From Cupriavidus sp. EM10 (GTDB lineage Bacteria > Pseudomonadota > Gammaproteobacteria > Burkholderiales > Burkholderiaceae), in contig NZ_CP076060.1 of NCBI RefSeq assembly GCF_018729255.1, positions 2,976,001 through 3,040,000 on the forward strand: DNA of 64,000 bases. The letters are read 5' to 3'. The notes under the pieces are model-generated. The model worked only from the letters and a program-made list of their open reading frames with translations. It made no database searches and was not told where the DNA came from. Both the position numbers and the translations under genes were made by a program. Positions 34,340 through 44,635 of the stretch are shown piece after piece (position 1 is the first letter of the stretch; each line of letters opens with the position of its first letter).

Positions 34340-35302
34340 ATGATCAATCTGTTCGTCCTGCAGAAAGGTCGGCTCGCCCAGGAACAGGTCGACGAGCGCA
34401 ACGAGCTGCTGCAGCACAAGCCCATCTGGATCGACGTGGTCAGCCCCGACGACGAGGAGCTGGCATGGATCAAGGAAGCCTACGGCGTCGTCCTGCCGGA
34501 ACTCGAGGACCTGGGTGACCTCGAGGCATCGGCCCGCTATTTCGAGGGCGAGGACGAGAACATCCATATCCGCACCGACTTCCTGCTGGCGGAAGACGAG
34601 GCCTCGCGCAACGTGCGCGTGGCGTTCGTGCTCACGCGCGACGTCCTGTTCTCGATCCATGACGAAGACCTGCCCGTGTTCCGCCTGGTGCGGCTGCGCG
34701 CCCGGATGCGGCCCGGATCGGTGCGCAACGCCAAGGACGTGCTGATGGACCTCTACGCGACCGACGCCGAGTATTCGGCCGATTCGATCGAGGAGATCTA
34801 CGAGCGCCTGGAAGAAGCCAGCCGCCGCGTGCTGGCCGAGAACGTGACCGATGCCGCCGCCGCCGACGTGCTGGAAACCATCGCGCGCGAGGAAGACTTG
34901 AACGGCCGCATCCGCCGCAACGTCATGGATACCCGCCGCGCGGTGTCGTTCCTGATGCGCAGCCAGCTGCTGTCGGCCGAGCAGCAGGACGAGGCGCGCC
35001 AGATCCTGCGCGACATCGACTCGATCGAGAACCACACCGCGTTCCTGTTCGACAAGATCAACTTCCTGATGGACGCCACGGTCGGTTTCATCAACATCAA
35101 CCAGAACAAGATCATCAAGCTGTTCTCGGTGGTGTCGGTGGCGCTGATGCCGCCCACGCTGATCGCCAGCATTTACGGCATGAACTTCAAGCTCATGCCG
35201 GAGCTGGACTGGGCCATCGGCTACCCGTGGGCCATCGCCCTGATGGCCGTGTCGGCCGCGATCCCGCTGGTGTATTTCAGGCGCAAGGGCTGGCTGAGCT
35301 GA
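34340..35302 (+). CDS. corA: Magnesium/cobalt transporter CorA
   Basis: CorA is the main magnesium uptake channel, a homopentamer in the inner membrane. The 320-residue protein has a large cytoplasmic N-terminal domain and two C-terminal membrane helices, with the pore signature YGMNFKLMPEL after the first helix, and ends YFRRKGWLS. Start ATG at 34340 follows AAGGAATCCAAGGG. It is convergent with mtgA across a hairpin repeat. Confidence 0.95.
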   Translation: MINLFVLQKGRLAQEQVDERNELLQHKPIWIDVVSPDDEELAWIKEAYGVVLPELEDLGDLEASARYFEGEDENIHIRTDFLLAEDEASRNVRVAFVLTRDVLFSIHDEDLPVFRLVRLRARMRPGSVRNAKDVLMDLYATDAEYSADSIEEIYERLEEASRRVLAENVTDAAAADVLETIAREEDLNGRIRRNVMDTRRAVSFLMRSQLLSAEQQDEARQILRDIDSIENHTAFLFDKINFLMDATVGFININQNKIIKLFSVVSVALMPPTLIASIYGMNFKLMPELDWAIGYPWAIALMAVSAAIPLVYFRRKGWLS

Positions 35303-35323
35303 TTGTTGGCTTAGCCTGCCTTG

Positions 35324-35353
35324 CTCCCCTCTCCCACTCGTGGGAGAGGGGAG
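35324..35353. repeat. GC-rich palindromic repeat, copy 3 (convergent gap)
   Basis: Perfect 13-base arms CTCCCCTCTCCCA and TGGGAGAGGGGAG around CTCG, between convergent corA and mtgA. It shares the arm sequence with the copies at 7740 and 31893. As sequenced, the frameshifted mtgA frame reads through this repeat into an artificial tail. Confidence 0.82.
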
Positions 35354-35365
35354 AAAACCAAAAGG

Positions 35366-36129
35366 TTAGTCGGGCAACGTCGCGGCCCCATGCGCCGGGC
35401 GATGATCGATGCCTTGACGCGGAAGTTCACGCGCACATTGGCGCAGTATTCCTTCTTGTCGAAGCACTTCGGCGCGGGCAGCGCCGCCGCCAGCCGCGCG
35501 GCCTGGCCGACGGTCAGCTTCGACGCCGAGGTGTGGAAATAGTGCTGCGCCGCGGCCTCGATGCCGAACACGCCTTCGCCCCACTCCACCGAATTCAGAT
35601 AGATCTCGAAGATCCGCTGCTTGTCGAGCCAAAATTCGAGCATCCACGTGATGGCCAGCTCCTGGCCCTTGCGCACGTAGTATTGCTCCGAAGACAGGAA
35701 CAGGTTCTTGGCCAGCTGCTGGGTAATCGTAGAACCGCCACGTTCGATATGGCCGCGCTTCTTGTTGCGCTCCCAGGCGTCCAGCATGGCATCCAGCTCG
35801 TAGCCCGGATGGTTGACGAAGTCAGCATCCTCGCTGGCAATCACCGCGCGCTTGAGGTTGCGCGAGATCTGGTCATAGCCCACCCACTTGCGGTCGATCG
35901 CGCAGCTCCAGAAGTTGAAGCCGCACAGGCGCCAGCGCTCGGCGCGCATGAATGACGTGGAGGATGGATTCAGGTATTGCCAGGCGGCGATCTGCAGAAA
36001 GAAATACAGCTGCAGCGCCAGCACGCCAATGATCAGGCATTCGCCCAGGTAGCCGATCCAGCGCAGCGGATTGGCCGCGCCGGATGGTTTGGCCGGTGCG
36101 CGTGCGGCGCCGCTTCGCTGGCGTGCCAA
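35366..36129 (-). CDS. mtgA: Monofunctional peptidoglycan transglycosylase MtgA, frameshifted at its 3' end
   Basis: MtgA polymerises lipid II into glycan strands at the inner membrane. The protein has one N-terminal membrane helix ([21 protein letters not shown]), the catalytic glutamate motif [12 protein letters not shown], and [16 protein letters not shown], the GT51 signature. As sequenced it ends in a foreign tail at 35311 read from the hairpin repeat. One more base in the CCCC at 35386-35389 restores ARRMGAATLPD and a stop at 35366, the usual family end. Repaired length is about 254 residues. It lies 16 bases after aroE. Confidence 0.92.
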
Positions 36130-36145
36130 GGGCTGTTCGCCTGGA

Positions 36146-37024
36146 TCAGCGGGCGGCTTCGGCCTGCAGCGCCGCGCGCAGCTCGGCCAGCACGGGCGCG
36201 GTGCCCGGACGCACGCCGCGCCAGTTGTAGAACGCCTCGGCGGCCTGCTCCACCAGCATGCCCAGCCCGTCGGACGTACGCGCGCCGCACTTGGCCGCGT
36301 AGGCCAGGAACACGGTCGGCTTGGCGCCGTACATCATGTCGTAGGCCAGCACGCCTTCGCCCAGCAGATAGTCGGGCACCGGCGGCAGTTCGCCCTGCAA
36401 GCTGCTGGCCGATGCATTGATGACCACGTCGCAGGCCTCGTCCTCGGACAGCGCGCTCAGCGCATCCAGGCCACCGGCCCACAGTTCCACGCCGTACTGG
36501 TCGGCCGCTTCCACGAACTGCTCCACCACGTCGCTGGCCTTCTGGGCCGTGCGGTTGGCCACCACGATCCGTGCCGGGCGGCATTCGATCAGCGGCAGCA
36601 GCGCGCCCATGGCCGCGCCGCCGGCGCCCAGCACCAGGATGCGCTTGTCTTCCAGCAGCACGTCGAGGTTGTCCTGGATATCGCGCACCAGGCCAATGCC
36701 GTCGGTGTTGTCGCCATGGATCAGCCCGTCCTCGATCCACATCGTGTTGACCGCGCCAGCGGCTTCGGCACGGGGGGTCAGGCGGTCGGCCAGGTCGTAG
36801 GCTTCGAGCTTGAACGGCGTGGTCACGTTGAAACCGTGGCCGCCATCGGCCAGGAACTTGCGCACGGTGTCGGCAAACGCGTCGAGCGGAGCCTCCAGGC
36901 GGTCGTACTGGACGGCCTCGCCGGTCTGCCGCGCAAACGCGGCGTGAATGGCCGGCGAGCGGCTGTGCGAGACGGGATTGCCGACCACGACGTAGCGGTC
37001 GACCGGTTGCTGTTCTGCGGTCAT
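36146..37024 (-). CDS. aroE: Shikimate dehydrogenase AroE
   Basis: AroE reduces 3-dehydroshikimate to shikimate with NADPH in aromatic amino acid synthesis. The 292-residue protein has [19 protein letters not shown] at the start, the catalytic lysine-aspartate region [17 protein letters not shown], and the nucleotide loop [14 protein letters not shown]. Start ATG at 37024 overlaps the stop of the TonB-type gene. It pairs with mtgA downstream; aroQ of the same pathway lies at 45.4 kb. Confidence 0.96.
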   Translation of the reverse strand: MTAEQQPVDRYVVVGNPVSHSRSPAIHAAFARQTGEAVQYDRLEAPLDAFADTVRKFLADGGHGFNVTTPFKLEAYDLADRLTPRAEAAGAVNTMWIEDGLIHGDNTDGIGLVRDIQDNLDVLLEDKRILVLGAGGAAMGALLPLIECRPARIVVANRTAQKASDVVEQFVEAADQYGVELWAGGLDALSALSEDEACDVVINASASSLQGELPPVPDYLLGEGVLAYDMMYGAKPTVFLAYAAKCGARTSDGLGMLVEQAAEAFYNWRGVRPGTAPVLAELRAALQAEAAR

Positions 37025-37959
37025 CAGCGTCCTTGCAGGCGGACGTCGAGCCCGCTGCGCGTGAACTTGAAAGTGGAAATGACTTCGAGGATGTCCTGCT
37101 TCGACTGCATCTCGGCCGTAAAGGCGCCGAACGGTGCAGCCGCGCGGACGATCGCCACCGCCTGGCGGTCGAGCGCGGGGTCGCCCGAACTCTTCGCCAC
37201 GTCGATGGACTCGACGTTGTAGCCATCGCGGTTGTAGCCCAGCTTGCCCTGGCGATTCACGTTGATCACCAGGATCAGCTGGCCATACAGCGGCTTGCCG
37301 TTCTTCTGCGGGAAATCGCTCGTGCCGCGCGCCTCGATCTTGCGGCGCAGGCGGTCGTAATACTGGGCATAGTCCACGCCCTGGGCGCTGGTGGCCGTCA
37401 GCTGCATGCGCTTGGGCCGCTTGGCGTAGTGCTCCAGGTTGCGGCCGATCTCGGCTTCGAGCTTGGCCATCTCGTCGGTGGACGTGCGCTCGTCCTGCCC
37501 CCGCATCGGCGTGTCGGTGCGCTGCTCGCCCGGCTTCACGGGCTGGCTGCGTACCGACGGCGCGGCCTCGCGGGCCTGCGTCATCAGGCGGCGCTGCTCT
37601 TCCTCAAGCTCCTGCAGCCGGCGCTGCGTCAGCTTGACCAGGTCGCCTTCCTTCGATTCGGTCTGCGCCGGCAGCGGCGTGGTGGCGCGCTGGGCATCGT
37701 GGTCGCCGCCGCCGTCAAGGTTGGCCTGCGCCAGCACGGTCGGGTTGCGCGGCTTGTCGGCGGATTTCGAATTCACCAGCACCACATCGAGCTGCGGATC
37801 TGACCGCTTGATCTCGAACACCTCCGGCGCGGCGATCCGCACCATCAGCAGCACCGCGTGGATGGCCACGGACACGACAAGTGCCTTGACCAGCGTGCTG
37901 CTGGATTGCCACCAGTCGCGCGGGTGCGTGTGGCGGGGAGCTGGAAGAACGGCGTTCAC
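37024..37959 (-). CDS. TonB C-terminal domain energy-transduction protein
   Basis: The product has an N-terminal membrane helix (VKALVVSVAIHAVLLMVRI), a charged coiled-coil region (about 85-180) and a TonB-like C-terminal domain (YYDRLRRKIEARGTSDFPQ, YGQLILVINVNRQGKL, DRQAVAIVRAAAPFGAF). TonB links the ExbBD motor to outer-membrane receptors, but exbBD are not adjacent, so it could equally be a TolA/periplasmic stress protein. The start is probably the GTG at 37959 (about 311 residues); another GTG lies at 38016. Its last base abuts aroE. The RNase II-type gene is directly upstream. Confidence 0.75.
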   Translation of the reverse strand: MNAVLPAPRHTHPRDWWQSSSTLVKALVVSVAIHAVLLMVRIAAPEVFEIKRSDPQLDVVLVNSKSADKPRNPTVLAQANLDGGGDHDAQRATTPLPAQTESKEGDLVKLTQRRLQELEEEQRRLMTQAREAAPSVRSQPVKPGEQRTDTPMRGQDERTSTDEMAKLEAEIGRNLEHYAKRPKRMQLTATSAQGVDYAQYYDRLRRKIEARGTSDFPQKNGKPLYGQLILVINVNRQGKLGYNRDGYNVESIDVAKSSGDPALDRQAVAIVRAAAPFGAFTAEMQSKQDILEVISTFKFTRSGLDVRLQGR

Positions 37960-37964
37960 GATGG

Positions 37965-40196
37965 TCAGGAACCTGGACGGTCGGTATGGGGCGCGCTCGA
38001 AAACCGGCCACCCCACGGCAGAGGGGGGCCGGAACGGACTTCGATTGTACGGGAGCCGCCCCGTTTACCGAAGGACTCAGGCGGGGGGTGGGCGCCGGTG
38101 TCGCGTGGCGCCGACGCATCGTCGCCATCCTGCCCGGCACCCGCTTCGGCCGCATCTTCCGAGGCCTCCTCGGCAGCCGCGTCGGCCGCGGCTTCGGCGG
38201 ACACCTCGGCCAGTTCCTGCCCTTCCTCGGGCGTAGCGTCCTGGTCGCTGTCGCCCTCGAGTTCTTCCTCGGGCACCTCGCCCTCGCCGGCGAAGATTTC
38301 CAGCACGCGGCACGACACGTCGAGCGAAATCTCGTCGGTCGTGCCGATTTCCAGCAGCACCTGCGTGCCGCGCGTGGCCTGCGCCAGTTCCGGCACGCGC
38401 GTCACCAGCGGAATCTCGGTGAAGCGAACCGCGCCGTCCTTCAGCACGGTGGCCATCATCTTGTCGCGGCCCTCCTGGGCCAGCCAGCGCAGGCACCAGT
38501 ACCGTTCCATGGTCGACTGATGGTCGGCATAGGCGGCGTAGGTGCCTTCGAAATCGGCCACGGCGGCCAGCAGGTCGGCGTCCTTGGGCTTGAACGGCGC
38601 CACCAGCTTGGCCGTGACGCCATGCTGCGCCACCGCCAGGATCTGCCACTGGTTGACCAGGTCGACGTAGCGGCGCAGCGGCGACGTGCTCCACGCATAT
38701 TGCGCCACGCCCAGGCCTTCGTGCGGCGCCGGGTAGGTCTGCATGCGCGTGCGATGCATGCCCCAGGCCTTCTGCGTGCGATAGATGCCCGGCACGCCGT
38801 GATCGGCCAGCAGCTTGCCCCACGTGCTGTTGGCCAGGATCATCAGCTCGGCCACGATCTTGTCCAGCGGCGACCCGCGGCGGCGCTGCTCGATGCGCAC
38901 GCGCTCTCCGCCGCCGGCCAGGGGATCGATATAGAAGTTGAAGTCCGCGCGGTTGTGCGCTTCCGGACGCAGGCCACTGGCCAGACGCGCCTTCTGGCGC
39001 TCGTCATGCAGGTGGTTGGCCAGCCGGAACAGCTCGGTCAGCGCCTCGCGGAACGGGTAGTCGCCAGTGCCGGCGGCCAGCGCCTGCTCCGTCACCACGT
39101 CTTCCAGCAGGTTGTGGCGCAGGTTGGCGGCGATCGGCACCAGCTCGGCGCGCGTTTCGCTGCCCAGGATGGTCACGCCGTCGGGGCCGTCCATGTCGAC
39201 CGTCACATACAGCGACACGGCCGGGCAGGTGCGGCCTTCCTGCAGCGTGTAGCGGTCGACCACGCTGTCGGGCAGCATCGTGATCTTGTCGCCCGGGAAG
39301 TACACGGTCGACAGGCGGTTGCGCCCGATGGCGTCGAGCGGCTCGCCGCGTTTGAAACCGAGGCCAGGGGCGGCGATGTGGATACCCACCCGCAGCTTGC
39401 CGTCGGCCATGCGCGTCACCGACAGCGCATCGTCGATTTCCGTGGTCGTGACATCGTCGATGGAAAACGCCTGGACATCGGCCACGGGCAGGTCGCCAGA
39501 CGGTTCCGGCACGTCCACGTCGGGGAAGCCGGTGCCTTTCGGGAAGCAGTCGGCCAGGAACTTGGCCTCGTGCAGCGCGCGCGGGCTTTCCACGCCGCCC
39601 ACCGCCACCATCAGCCGCATCGGCGTCATGCCCAGCGCCGTGCAGGCGGCGTCCATGGCCTTGTATTCCAGGCTGTTCTTGTCCGGCTTGAACAGCAACT
39701 GCAGCACCTTGCCGCGGAACGCGTCCGGCAGCTTGCGCGCCTTGAGCTGTTCCTCGTACTCGCCCTGCAGCAGCAGTTGCTGCTTCTTGCGCTCCACCGC
39801 GGCCAGCGCGGCCTTGAGCTGGTCTTCCGGGGCGCGCATGTAGCGGCCGCGGCCCTTGCGGCGGAAATAGACGGGATTGCCATGCAGCGCCATGGCCAGC
39901 GCGGCCTGCTGCACGGCGCCGGCGTCGGCACCGTAGTACTCGGCGGCCAGCTCGCCAAAGCCGAATTCGTCGGCCGGCGCGCATTCCCAGAGGAAGTCGA
40001 GATCGATCTCGGCGGTCAGCTCGCCGGTTTGCCGCACCATTTCGATTGCCGAAGGCTGGGCAAACTGCAGCAGCACGTCCTTGGCCTTGACCTTGGTGCG
40101 CTTGCCCGCAGGCAACTCGACCTGGTAGGCCTCGCCCTGCTGGGCAAGTACGGTGCCGGCGCGAATCTCGCCGCCTTCTTCGAACAGCAACTGCAT
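37965..40196 (-). CDS. RNase II/RNB family exoribonuclease
   Basis: The 743-residue protein contains the RNB catalytic domain: FSIDDVTTTEIDDALSV with the metal-binding aspartates, RFRLANHLHDER-type helix, and WSTSPLRRYVDLVNQWQ. It degrades RNA from the 3' end. It lacks clear cold-shock domains of RNase R and is the form annotated in beta-proteobacteria as ribonuclease II family. A long acidic, alanine/glutamate-rich tail follows residue ~655. The last 40 residues may be read-through: one more base in the GGGGGG at 38083-38088 gives GAHPPA and a stop at 38077. Confidence 0.87.
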   Translation of the reverse strand: MQLLFEEGGEIRAGTVLAQQGEAYQVELPAGKRTKVKAKDVLLQFAQPSAIEMVRQTGELTAEIDLDFLWECAPADEFGFGELAAEYYGADAGAVQQAALAMALHGNPVYFRRKGRGRYMRAPEDQLKAALAAVERKKQQLLLQGEYEEQLKARKLPDAFRGKVLQLLFKPDKNSLEYKAMDAACTALGMTPMRLMVAVGGVESPRALHEAKFLADCFPKGTGFPDVDVPEPSGDLPVADVQAFSIDDVTTTEIDDALSVTRMADGKLRVGIHIAAPGLGFKRGEPLDAIGRNRLSTVYFPGDKITMLPDSVVDRYTLQEGRTCPAVSLYVTVDMDGPDGVTILGSETRAELVPIAANLRHNLLEDVVTEQALAAGTGDYPFREALTELFRLANHLHDERQKARLASGLRPEAHNRADFNFYIDPLAGGGERVRIEQRRRGSPLDKIVAELMILANSTWGKLLADHGVPGIYRTQKAWGMHRTRMQTYPAPHEGLGVAQYAWSTSPLRRYVDLVNQWQILAVAQHGVTAKLVAPFKPKDADLLAAVADFEGTYAAYADHQSTMERYWCLRWLAQEGRDKMMATVLKDGAVRFTEIPLVTRVPELAQATRGTQVLLEIGTTDEISLDVSCRVLEIFAGEGEVPEEELEGDSDQDATPEEGQELAEVSAEAAADAAAEEASEDAAEAGAGQDGDDASAPRDTGAHPPPESFGKRGGSRTIEVRSGPPLPWGGRFSSAPHTDRPGS

Positions 40197-40360
40197 GGAT
40201 CGGTACTTTCAGAAGTGCCGGGACAGGCTTGCCCAAAGTGCGCCATAGCGCGCAAAACGCAACCTGTCCGGGCGGGTATACGACCCGGGATGATACCGCA
40301 CCGCGCCTTGCGGCAACGGCGGCACTCCTGGGCCAAAAGGGCTGGCCGGGGCCCGGCGCC

Positions 40361-41101
40361 TCAGAGCGACATGCCGCCGCTGGCCTCGATCGTCGTGCCG
40401 TTCACATAACTGGCGTCGTCGCTGGCCAGGAACGCGTAGATGGCGGCGATCTCGGCCGGCTCGGCCAGCCGGCGCATCCAGCAGTGCTCCTTCATGCCGT
40501 CGAGCACCTTTTCCGGCACGCTCTGGAGGATTTCCGTGTTCACAAAGCCCGGGCAGACCGCGTTCACGCGCACGCCCTTGGGGCCCAGTTCGCGGGCCCA
40601 GGTCTTGGTGAAGCCGATCACCCCGAACTTGCTGGCCGCGTAGTTGGTCTGGCCGAAATTGCCGTACAGGCCCACTACGCTCGACGCATTCAGGATCACG
40701 CCCTTACCCTGCTCCGTCATCACGGCGGCCACGGCCTGGGCGCAATGGAAAACACCCTTGAGGTTGACGTCGATCACGGCGTCGAACTGCGCCTCGGTCA
40801 TCTTGGCCAGCCGGGCATCCTTGGTGATGCCGGCGTTGTTGACCAGGATATCGATACGGCCATGGCGTGCCAGCGTGGCGGCAACCACGCCGTCCACCTC
40901 GTCGCGGCTGGTCACGTCCACACGGTGCGCGTCGACGCTGGCGCCGGTGGCGCCCAGGCGGTCGGCGGCATCGCGCACGCGTGCTTCGTTCACATCGCAA
41001 AGCACAAGCTTCGCACCCTCGGCGGCAAAGCGCTGCGCCGTGGCAAACCCGATACCGGCGGCTGCACCGGTGATGATGGCGACCCGTCCTTCCAATTTCA
41101 T
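40361..41101 (-). CDS. Short-chain dehydrogenase/reductase (3-oxoacyl-ACP / acetoacetyl-CoA reductase type)
   Basis: The 246-residue classical SDR has the cofactor loop [19 protein letters not shown], the catalytic serine (NASSVVGL) and YAASK. It is close to FabG and PhaB, which reduce 3-oxoacyl-ACP or acetoacetyl-CoA with NAD(P)H; exact substrate cannot be told from sequence. In Cupriavidus acetoacetyl-CoA reductase serves polyhydroxybutyrate synthesis, but phaA and phaC are not here. Its start overlaps the ubiC stop as ATGA. Start ATG at 41101. Confidence 0.88.
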   Translation of the reverse strand: MKLEGRVAIITGAAAGIGFATAQRFAAEGAKLVLCDVNEARVRDAADRLGATGASVDAHRVDVTSRDEVDGVVAATLARHGRIDILVNNAGITKDARLAKMTEAQFDAVIDVNLKGVFHCAQAVAAVMTEQGKGVILNASSVVGLYGNFGQTNYAASKFGVIGFTKTWARELGPKGVRVNAVCPGFVNTEILQSVPEKVLDGMKEHCWMRRLAEPAEIAAIYAFLASDDASYVNGTTIEASGGMSL

Positions 41102-41757
41102 GATACTTGTCTCTCTTCCTTGCTGTGTGTGTCGATACGGCGAGGCAGTCTGGTGCCGCCCGCGCCAATGTTGGCAGGCGCCGCCCGCGTCAGCAGGTCT
41201 GGCAGGAAGACCTCTGTCACGAGCATGGCGCCGCCGCCGCGCCGGAATACCGAGCGCCGCGCGGGCAGCATCGGCACCGACGCAAACGCCGGCAATACCC
41301 GCTGCAGCGCCTGGCGCAGCGGGTGGTGGATCGAAAGCCGCGCGAACTGGAACGGGTCGCGCCGCACGCGCGGGTCCACGAACAGCGCACCGCCCAGCGG
41401 ACGGTTGCCCAGCCCGCGCAGGAACGGCCAGTCGCGCCGCGCCCGGTACGGATCGACGATGGTATGGGCGAAGACCGCCGGCACTTCGTCGCAGATCAGC
41501 AGCACTTCGCGCGTGATGGCCGGTACCGGCCGGACCAGGCCCAGCGCCTGCCATTCGTCGGCAAACGGGAGTTGCGGCGCCTGCGCCAGCCGTTGCACGC
41601 GGAAGCGCGACGATGCCGACATCAGCCGTGCGGTCAGCGACCCCTCGCCGGCAATCCATCGGCGCTGGTTCAGCGGAATGGCCGCGTCATGCGGCAGATG
41701 GGCGTGCCATGCGGCGCGCAACCCCGTCAGACCCTTCGGGCCGCTCACAGCCGTCAT
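41098..41757 (-). CDS. ubiC: Chorismate--pyruvate lyase UbiC
   Basis: UbiC makes 4-hydroxybenzoate from chorismate, the first step of ubiquinone synthesis. The 219-residue product has [40 protein letters not shown], the conserved arginine-glutamate region, and [10 protein letters not shown] near residue 128, then [20 protein letters not shown]; these match UbiC. It overlaps its neighbours by ATGA at both ends, so yqiA, ubiC and the SDR gene form a tightly coupled unit. The C-terminal 25 residues look dispensable. Confidence 0.9.
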   Translation of the reverse strand: MTAVSGPKGLTGLRAAWHAHLPHDAAIPLNQRRWIAGEGSLTARLMSASSRFRVQRLAQAPQLPFADEWQALGLVRPVPAITREVLLICDEVPAVFAHTIVDPYRARRDWPFLRGLGNRPLGGALFVDPRVRRDPFQFARLSIHHPLRQALQRVLPAFASVPMLPARRSVFRRGGGAMLVTEVFLPDLLTRAAPANIGAGGTRLPRRIDTHSKEERQVS

Positions 41758-42353
41758 ACCTTGCGTTTTCCGCCCGGTACATAGCCGCAGAAGGCCAGTA
41801 CATCGTCGACGTAGTCCTCGAATTCGCTGATGCCGTGATCGCTGCCTTCGATGATGCGGATATTGGCCCCCGGGCAGGCGTCGACCATCTCGCGATAGTC
41901 CAGCACCTCGTCGCCCGTGGCGGCCAGCAGGTAATAGCGCTCGGGCCGCGTGATGGCGTCCACGCGCAGCGCCAGCAATTCCTGCAGGTGTTCGGGCCGC
42001 ACCACGACCGACCCGCCGCCGTGGTACAGCGGCTGCTCGCCCAGGTATTTCTCCAAATCGGTCCACGGATGGATGGCCGGATTGAGCAGCACCGCGCGGC
42101 AGCCGTGCTGTTCGGCCAGCCAGCGCGCGTAGAAGCCGCCCAGCGACGACCCGACGATGGCGATATCGGTCTCGCCGCCGGCCCGGGCGCCGCGAATGGC
42201 GGCCTCGGCCTGGGCAATCGCCTGCGACGGCGACACATTGAGCATCGGGCAGGCGAAATACTTCTCCGCGCCCCAGGCGCGCATCCGTTCCTGCACCAGC
42301 CGCGATTTCATCGACTGGGGCGAGGACCGGAAGCCGTGCAGATACAGCAGCAT
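41754..42353 (-). CDS. yqiA: Alpha/beta-hydrolase esterase of the YqiA family
   Basis: The 199-residue protein starts [20 protein letters not shown] and has the nucleophile elbow [14 protein letters not shown], the usual aspartate in [11 protein letters not shown] and histidine in GSDHGISEF. This is the YqiA/UPF0227 group of small esterases; natural substrate unknown, E. coli YqiA acts on palmitoyl-CoA and short esters. Start ATG at 42353. Its stop overlaps the ubiC start as ATGA; mpl lies 17 bases upstream on the same strand. Confidence 0.87.
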   Translation of the reverse strand: MLLYLHGFRSSPQSMKSRLVQERMRAWGAEKYFACPMLNVSPSQAIAQAEAAIRGARAGGETDIAIVGSSLGGFYARWLAEQHGCRAVLLNPAIHPWTDLEKYLGEQPLYHGGGSVVVRPEHLQELLALRVDAITRPERYYLLAATGDEVLDYREMVDACPGANIRIIEGSDHGISEFEDYVDDVLAFCGYVPGGKRKV

Positions 42354-42370
42354 GTGATTTCCTGGCCGGG

Positions 42371-43750
42371 TCAGGCGCGGGCCTTGATGGCGTCGAGCAG
42401 CTTCTGGTGGACGCCGCCGAAGCCGCCGTTGCTCATCACCAGCACCTGGTCGCCCGGCTGCGCGGCGGCGGTCACGGCTGCCACCAGCGAATCCAGGTCC
42501 TGGAACGCGGCGGCCTTGTCGCCCATCGGCGCCAGCGCCTCGCCCAGGTTCCAGCCCAGCGCGTCCTTGCCAGCAGGCGCGCCGTAGCCGAACACCAGGT
42601 CGGCGGCTTCCAGGCTGGCGGGCAGCTGGGCAGCCATCACGCCAAGCTTCATCGTGTTGGAACGCGGCTCCAGCACGGCCAGGATGCGGGCGTTGCCCAC
42701 GCGGCGGCGCAGGCCGTCGAGCGTGGTCTGAATGGCGGTGGGGTGATGCGCGAAATCGTCGTAGACCGTCACGCCGTTGGCCACGCCGCGCACTTCCATG
42801 CGGCGCTTGACGTTGGCAAAGCGGCCCAGCGATTCGATGGCCTGGGCCGGCGGCACGCCCACATGGCGCGCGGCGGCAATCGCGGCAATCGCGTTCATGC
42901 GGTTGTGCGTGCCCTGCAGGTCCCAGACCACCGTACCCTGCAATTCCTCGCGGAAATACACGTCGAAGGCGTCCTTGCCGGCCGGCGCGGGCGTACGGGC
43001 ATCGCCTTCGCGCCAGTCGCCCATGCCGAACTGTTCCACTTCGCTCCAGCAGCCGCGCTCCAGCACGCGGGCCAGCGCGGGCTCGTTGCCATTGACGATC
43101 AGTCGGCCCTGCCCCGGCACCGTGCGCACCAGATGATGGAATTGGGTCTCGATGGCCGCAAGATCCGGGAAGATATCGGCGTGATCGTATTCCAGGTTAT
43201 TCAGGATTGCGGTGCGCGGGCGGTAGTGCACGAACTTGCTGCGCTTGTCGAAGAAGGCGGTGTCGTATTCGTCGGCTTCGATGACAAAGAAGTCGGATTC
43301 GGTCAGGCGGGCCGAGATGCCGAAGTTCTGCGGCACGCCGCCCACCAGGAAACCCGGGTTGTAGCCGGCATCCTCGAGCAGCCACGACAGCATCGACGTG
43401 GTGGTGGTCTTGCCATGCGTGCCGGCCACGGCCAGGGTCCACTTGCCGTTCAGCACATGCTCGCCCAGCCATTGCGGGCCCGACGTGTACGGCAGGTTGC
43501 GGTCCAGGATGGCTTCCATCAGCGGATTGCCACGGGACACCACGTTGCCGATCACGTACAGGTCAGGGCTCAGCGAAATCTGCGCCGGATCGAATCCTTC
43601 GATCAGGTCGATGCCCTGGGCTTCGAGCTGGGTGCTCATCGGCGGATAGACATTGGCGTCGCAGCCGGTCACGCGGTGACCCGCCTGTCGCGCCAGGACC
43701 GCAAGGCCACCCATGAACGTACCGCAGATGCCTAGGATATGAATATGCAT
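42371..43750 (-). CDS. mpl: UDP-N-acetylmuramate:L-Ala-gamma-D-Glu-meso-DAP ligase Mpl
   Basis: Mpl re-attaches recycled murein tripeptide to UDP-MurNAc. The 459-residue Mur ligase begins [20 protein letters not shown], which is the Mpl hallmark rather than MurC, and has the ATP loop [17 protein letters not shown] and [25 protein letters not shown]. Start ATG at 43750; an upstream frame to 43864 has no similarity. It heads the mpl-yqiA-ubiC-SDR unit. Confidence 0.95.
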   Translation of the reverse strand: MHIHILGICGTFMGGLAVLARQAGHRVTGCDANVYPPMSTQLEAQGIDLIEGFDPAQISLSPDLYVIGNVVSRGNPLMEAILDRNLPYTSGPQWLGEHVLNGKWTLAVAGTHGKTTTTSMLSWLLEDAGYNPGFLVGGVPQNFGISARLTESDFFVIEADEYDTAFFDKRSKFVHYRPRTAILNNLEYDHADIFPDLAAIETQFHHLVRTVPGQGRLIVNGNEPALARVLERGCWSEVEQFGMGDWREGDARTPAPAGKDAFDVYFREELQGTVVWDLQGTHNRMNAIAAIAAARHVGVPPAQAIESLGRFANVKRRMEVRGVANGVTVYDDFAHHPTAIQTTLDGLRRRVGNARILAVLEPRSNTMKLGVMAAQLPASLEAADLVFGYGAPAGKDALGWNLGEALAPMGDKAAAFQDLDSLVAAVTAAAQPGDQVLVMSNGGFGGVHQKLLDAIKARA

Positions 43751-43896
43751 GGGAGCTTCGGGAATGCGTGAGGCCGCGGCGGCCGGGCCGCGCGGCACTG
43801 GAAGAAGGCTCTGATTGTACCTGCATGCGCCGGGTTCCCCGGCCGCTCCCCATGCCACAGGCATCGTTGATCGGCCATGCGGGTATCATCGACACC

Positions 43897-44579
43897 ATGT
43901 CCAGACGTACCCCACCGACCCCGCCCGCCTGCGTGAGGAAATCGCCCAGGCCGCCGCGCGGATGATCGCCGAAGATGGCGCCGATTACGCCACCGCCAAG
44001 CGCAAGGCCGCCCGCCAGCTGCTGGGCGACGCGCGCGTGGCCGGCGAATGGCTGCCCGACAACGACATGATCGAGGAAGAGGTGCGCGCCTACCAGGCGC
44101 TGTTCCATGGCGAGGACCAGCCGCGCATCGTGGCCCTGCTGCGCCAGCTGGCGCTGCTGGCCATGGACGACCTGGCCCCGTTCCGGCCGTATCTGGCCGG
44201 TGCCGTGCTCAATGGCACGGCTACCGAGCATTCCGACGTCTATATACAGTGCTTCTGCGATAGCCCGAAGGACGTGGCGCTGCATCTGCTCAACGCCGGC
44301 GTGGATTTCGAGACCAGCGAGAGCCGGCATTTCGCCGGGCGGGCCGATGTGGAAACCCTGAGCTTCCTGTGGCGCGGCCAGTGGCCGGCCCTGCGCGAGG
44401 CACGCCAGCTGGCTGGCGAGGTCCGGGCACTGCTGGGTTCGCCGGTGGGCATCCATATCGCGCTGTATGATGCCGACGACGAACGCGGCGCGGCGCGCGC
44501 CGACGCCAGCGGCCGCGTTGCCCGTGCCGATATCAATGCCGTGCGCGCACTGGTCGGCGAAACCTCCGGTGGCCACTGA
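43897..44579 (+). CDS. Unknown conserved protein, frameshifted at its 5' end
   Basis: I do not recognise a named family. After adding one C to the CCCC at 43910-43913 the product starts MSRRTPTDPARLREEIAQAA and runs about 227 residues. The middle, YLAGAVLNGTATEHSDVYIQCF followed by DSPKDVALHLLNAGVDFE, has the layout of a nucleotidyltransferase-like core (strand, G-x-x-T/S-D), and the N-terminal part is helical. It is divergent from mpl and upstream of tlpA. Relatives near mpl exist in Ralstonia. Function unknown. Confidence 0.75.
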
Positions 44580-44635
44580 CCCTCGGACGGATTTTTGCCC
44601 TATCTATATAGAACTGTCACAAACGTCACCTGAAC

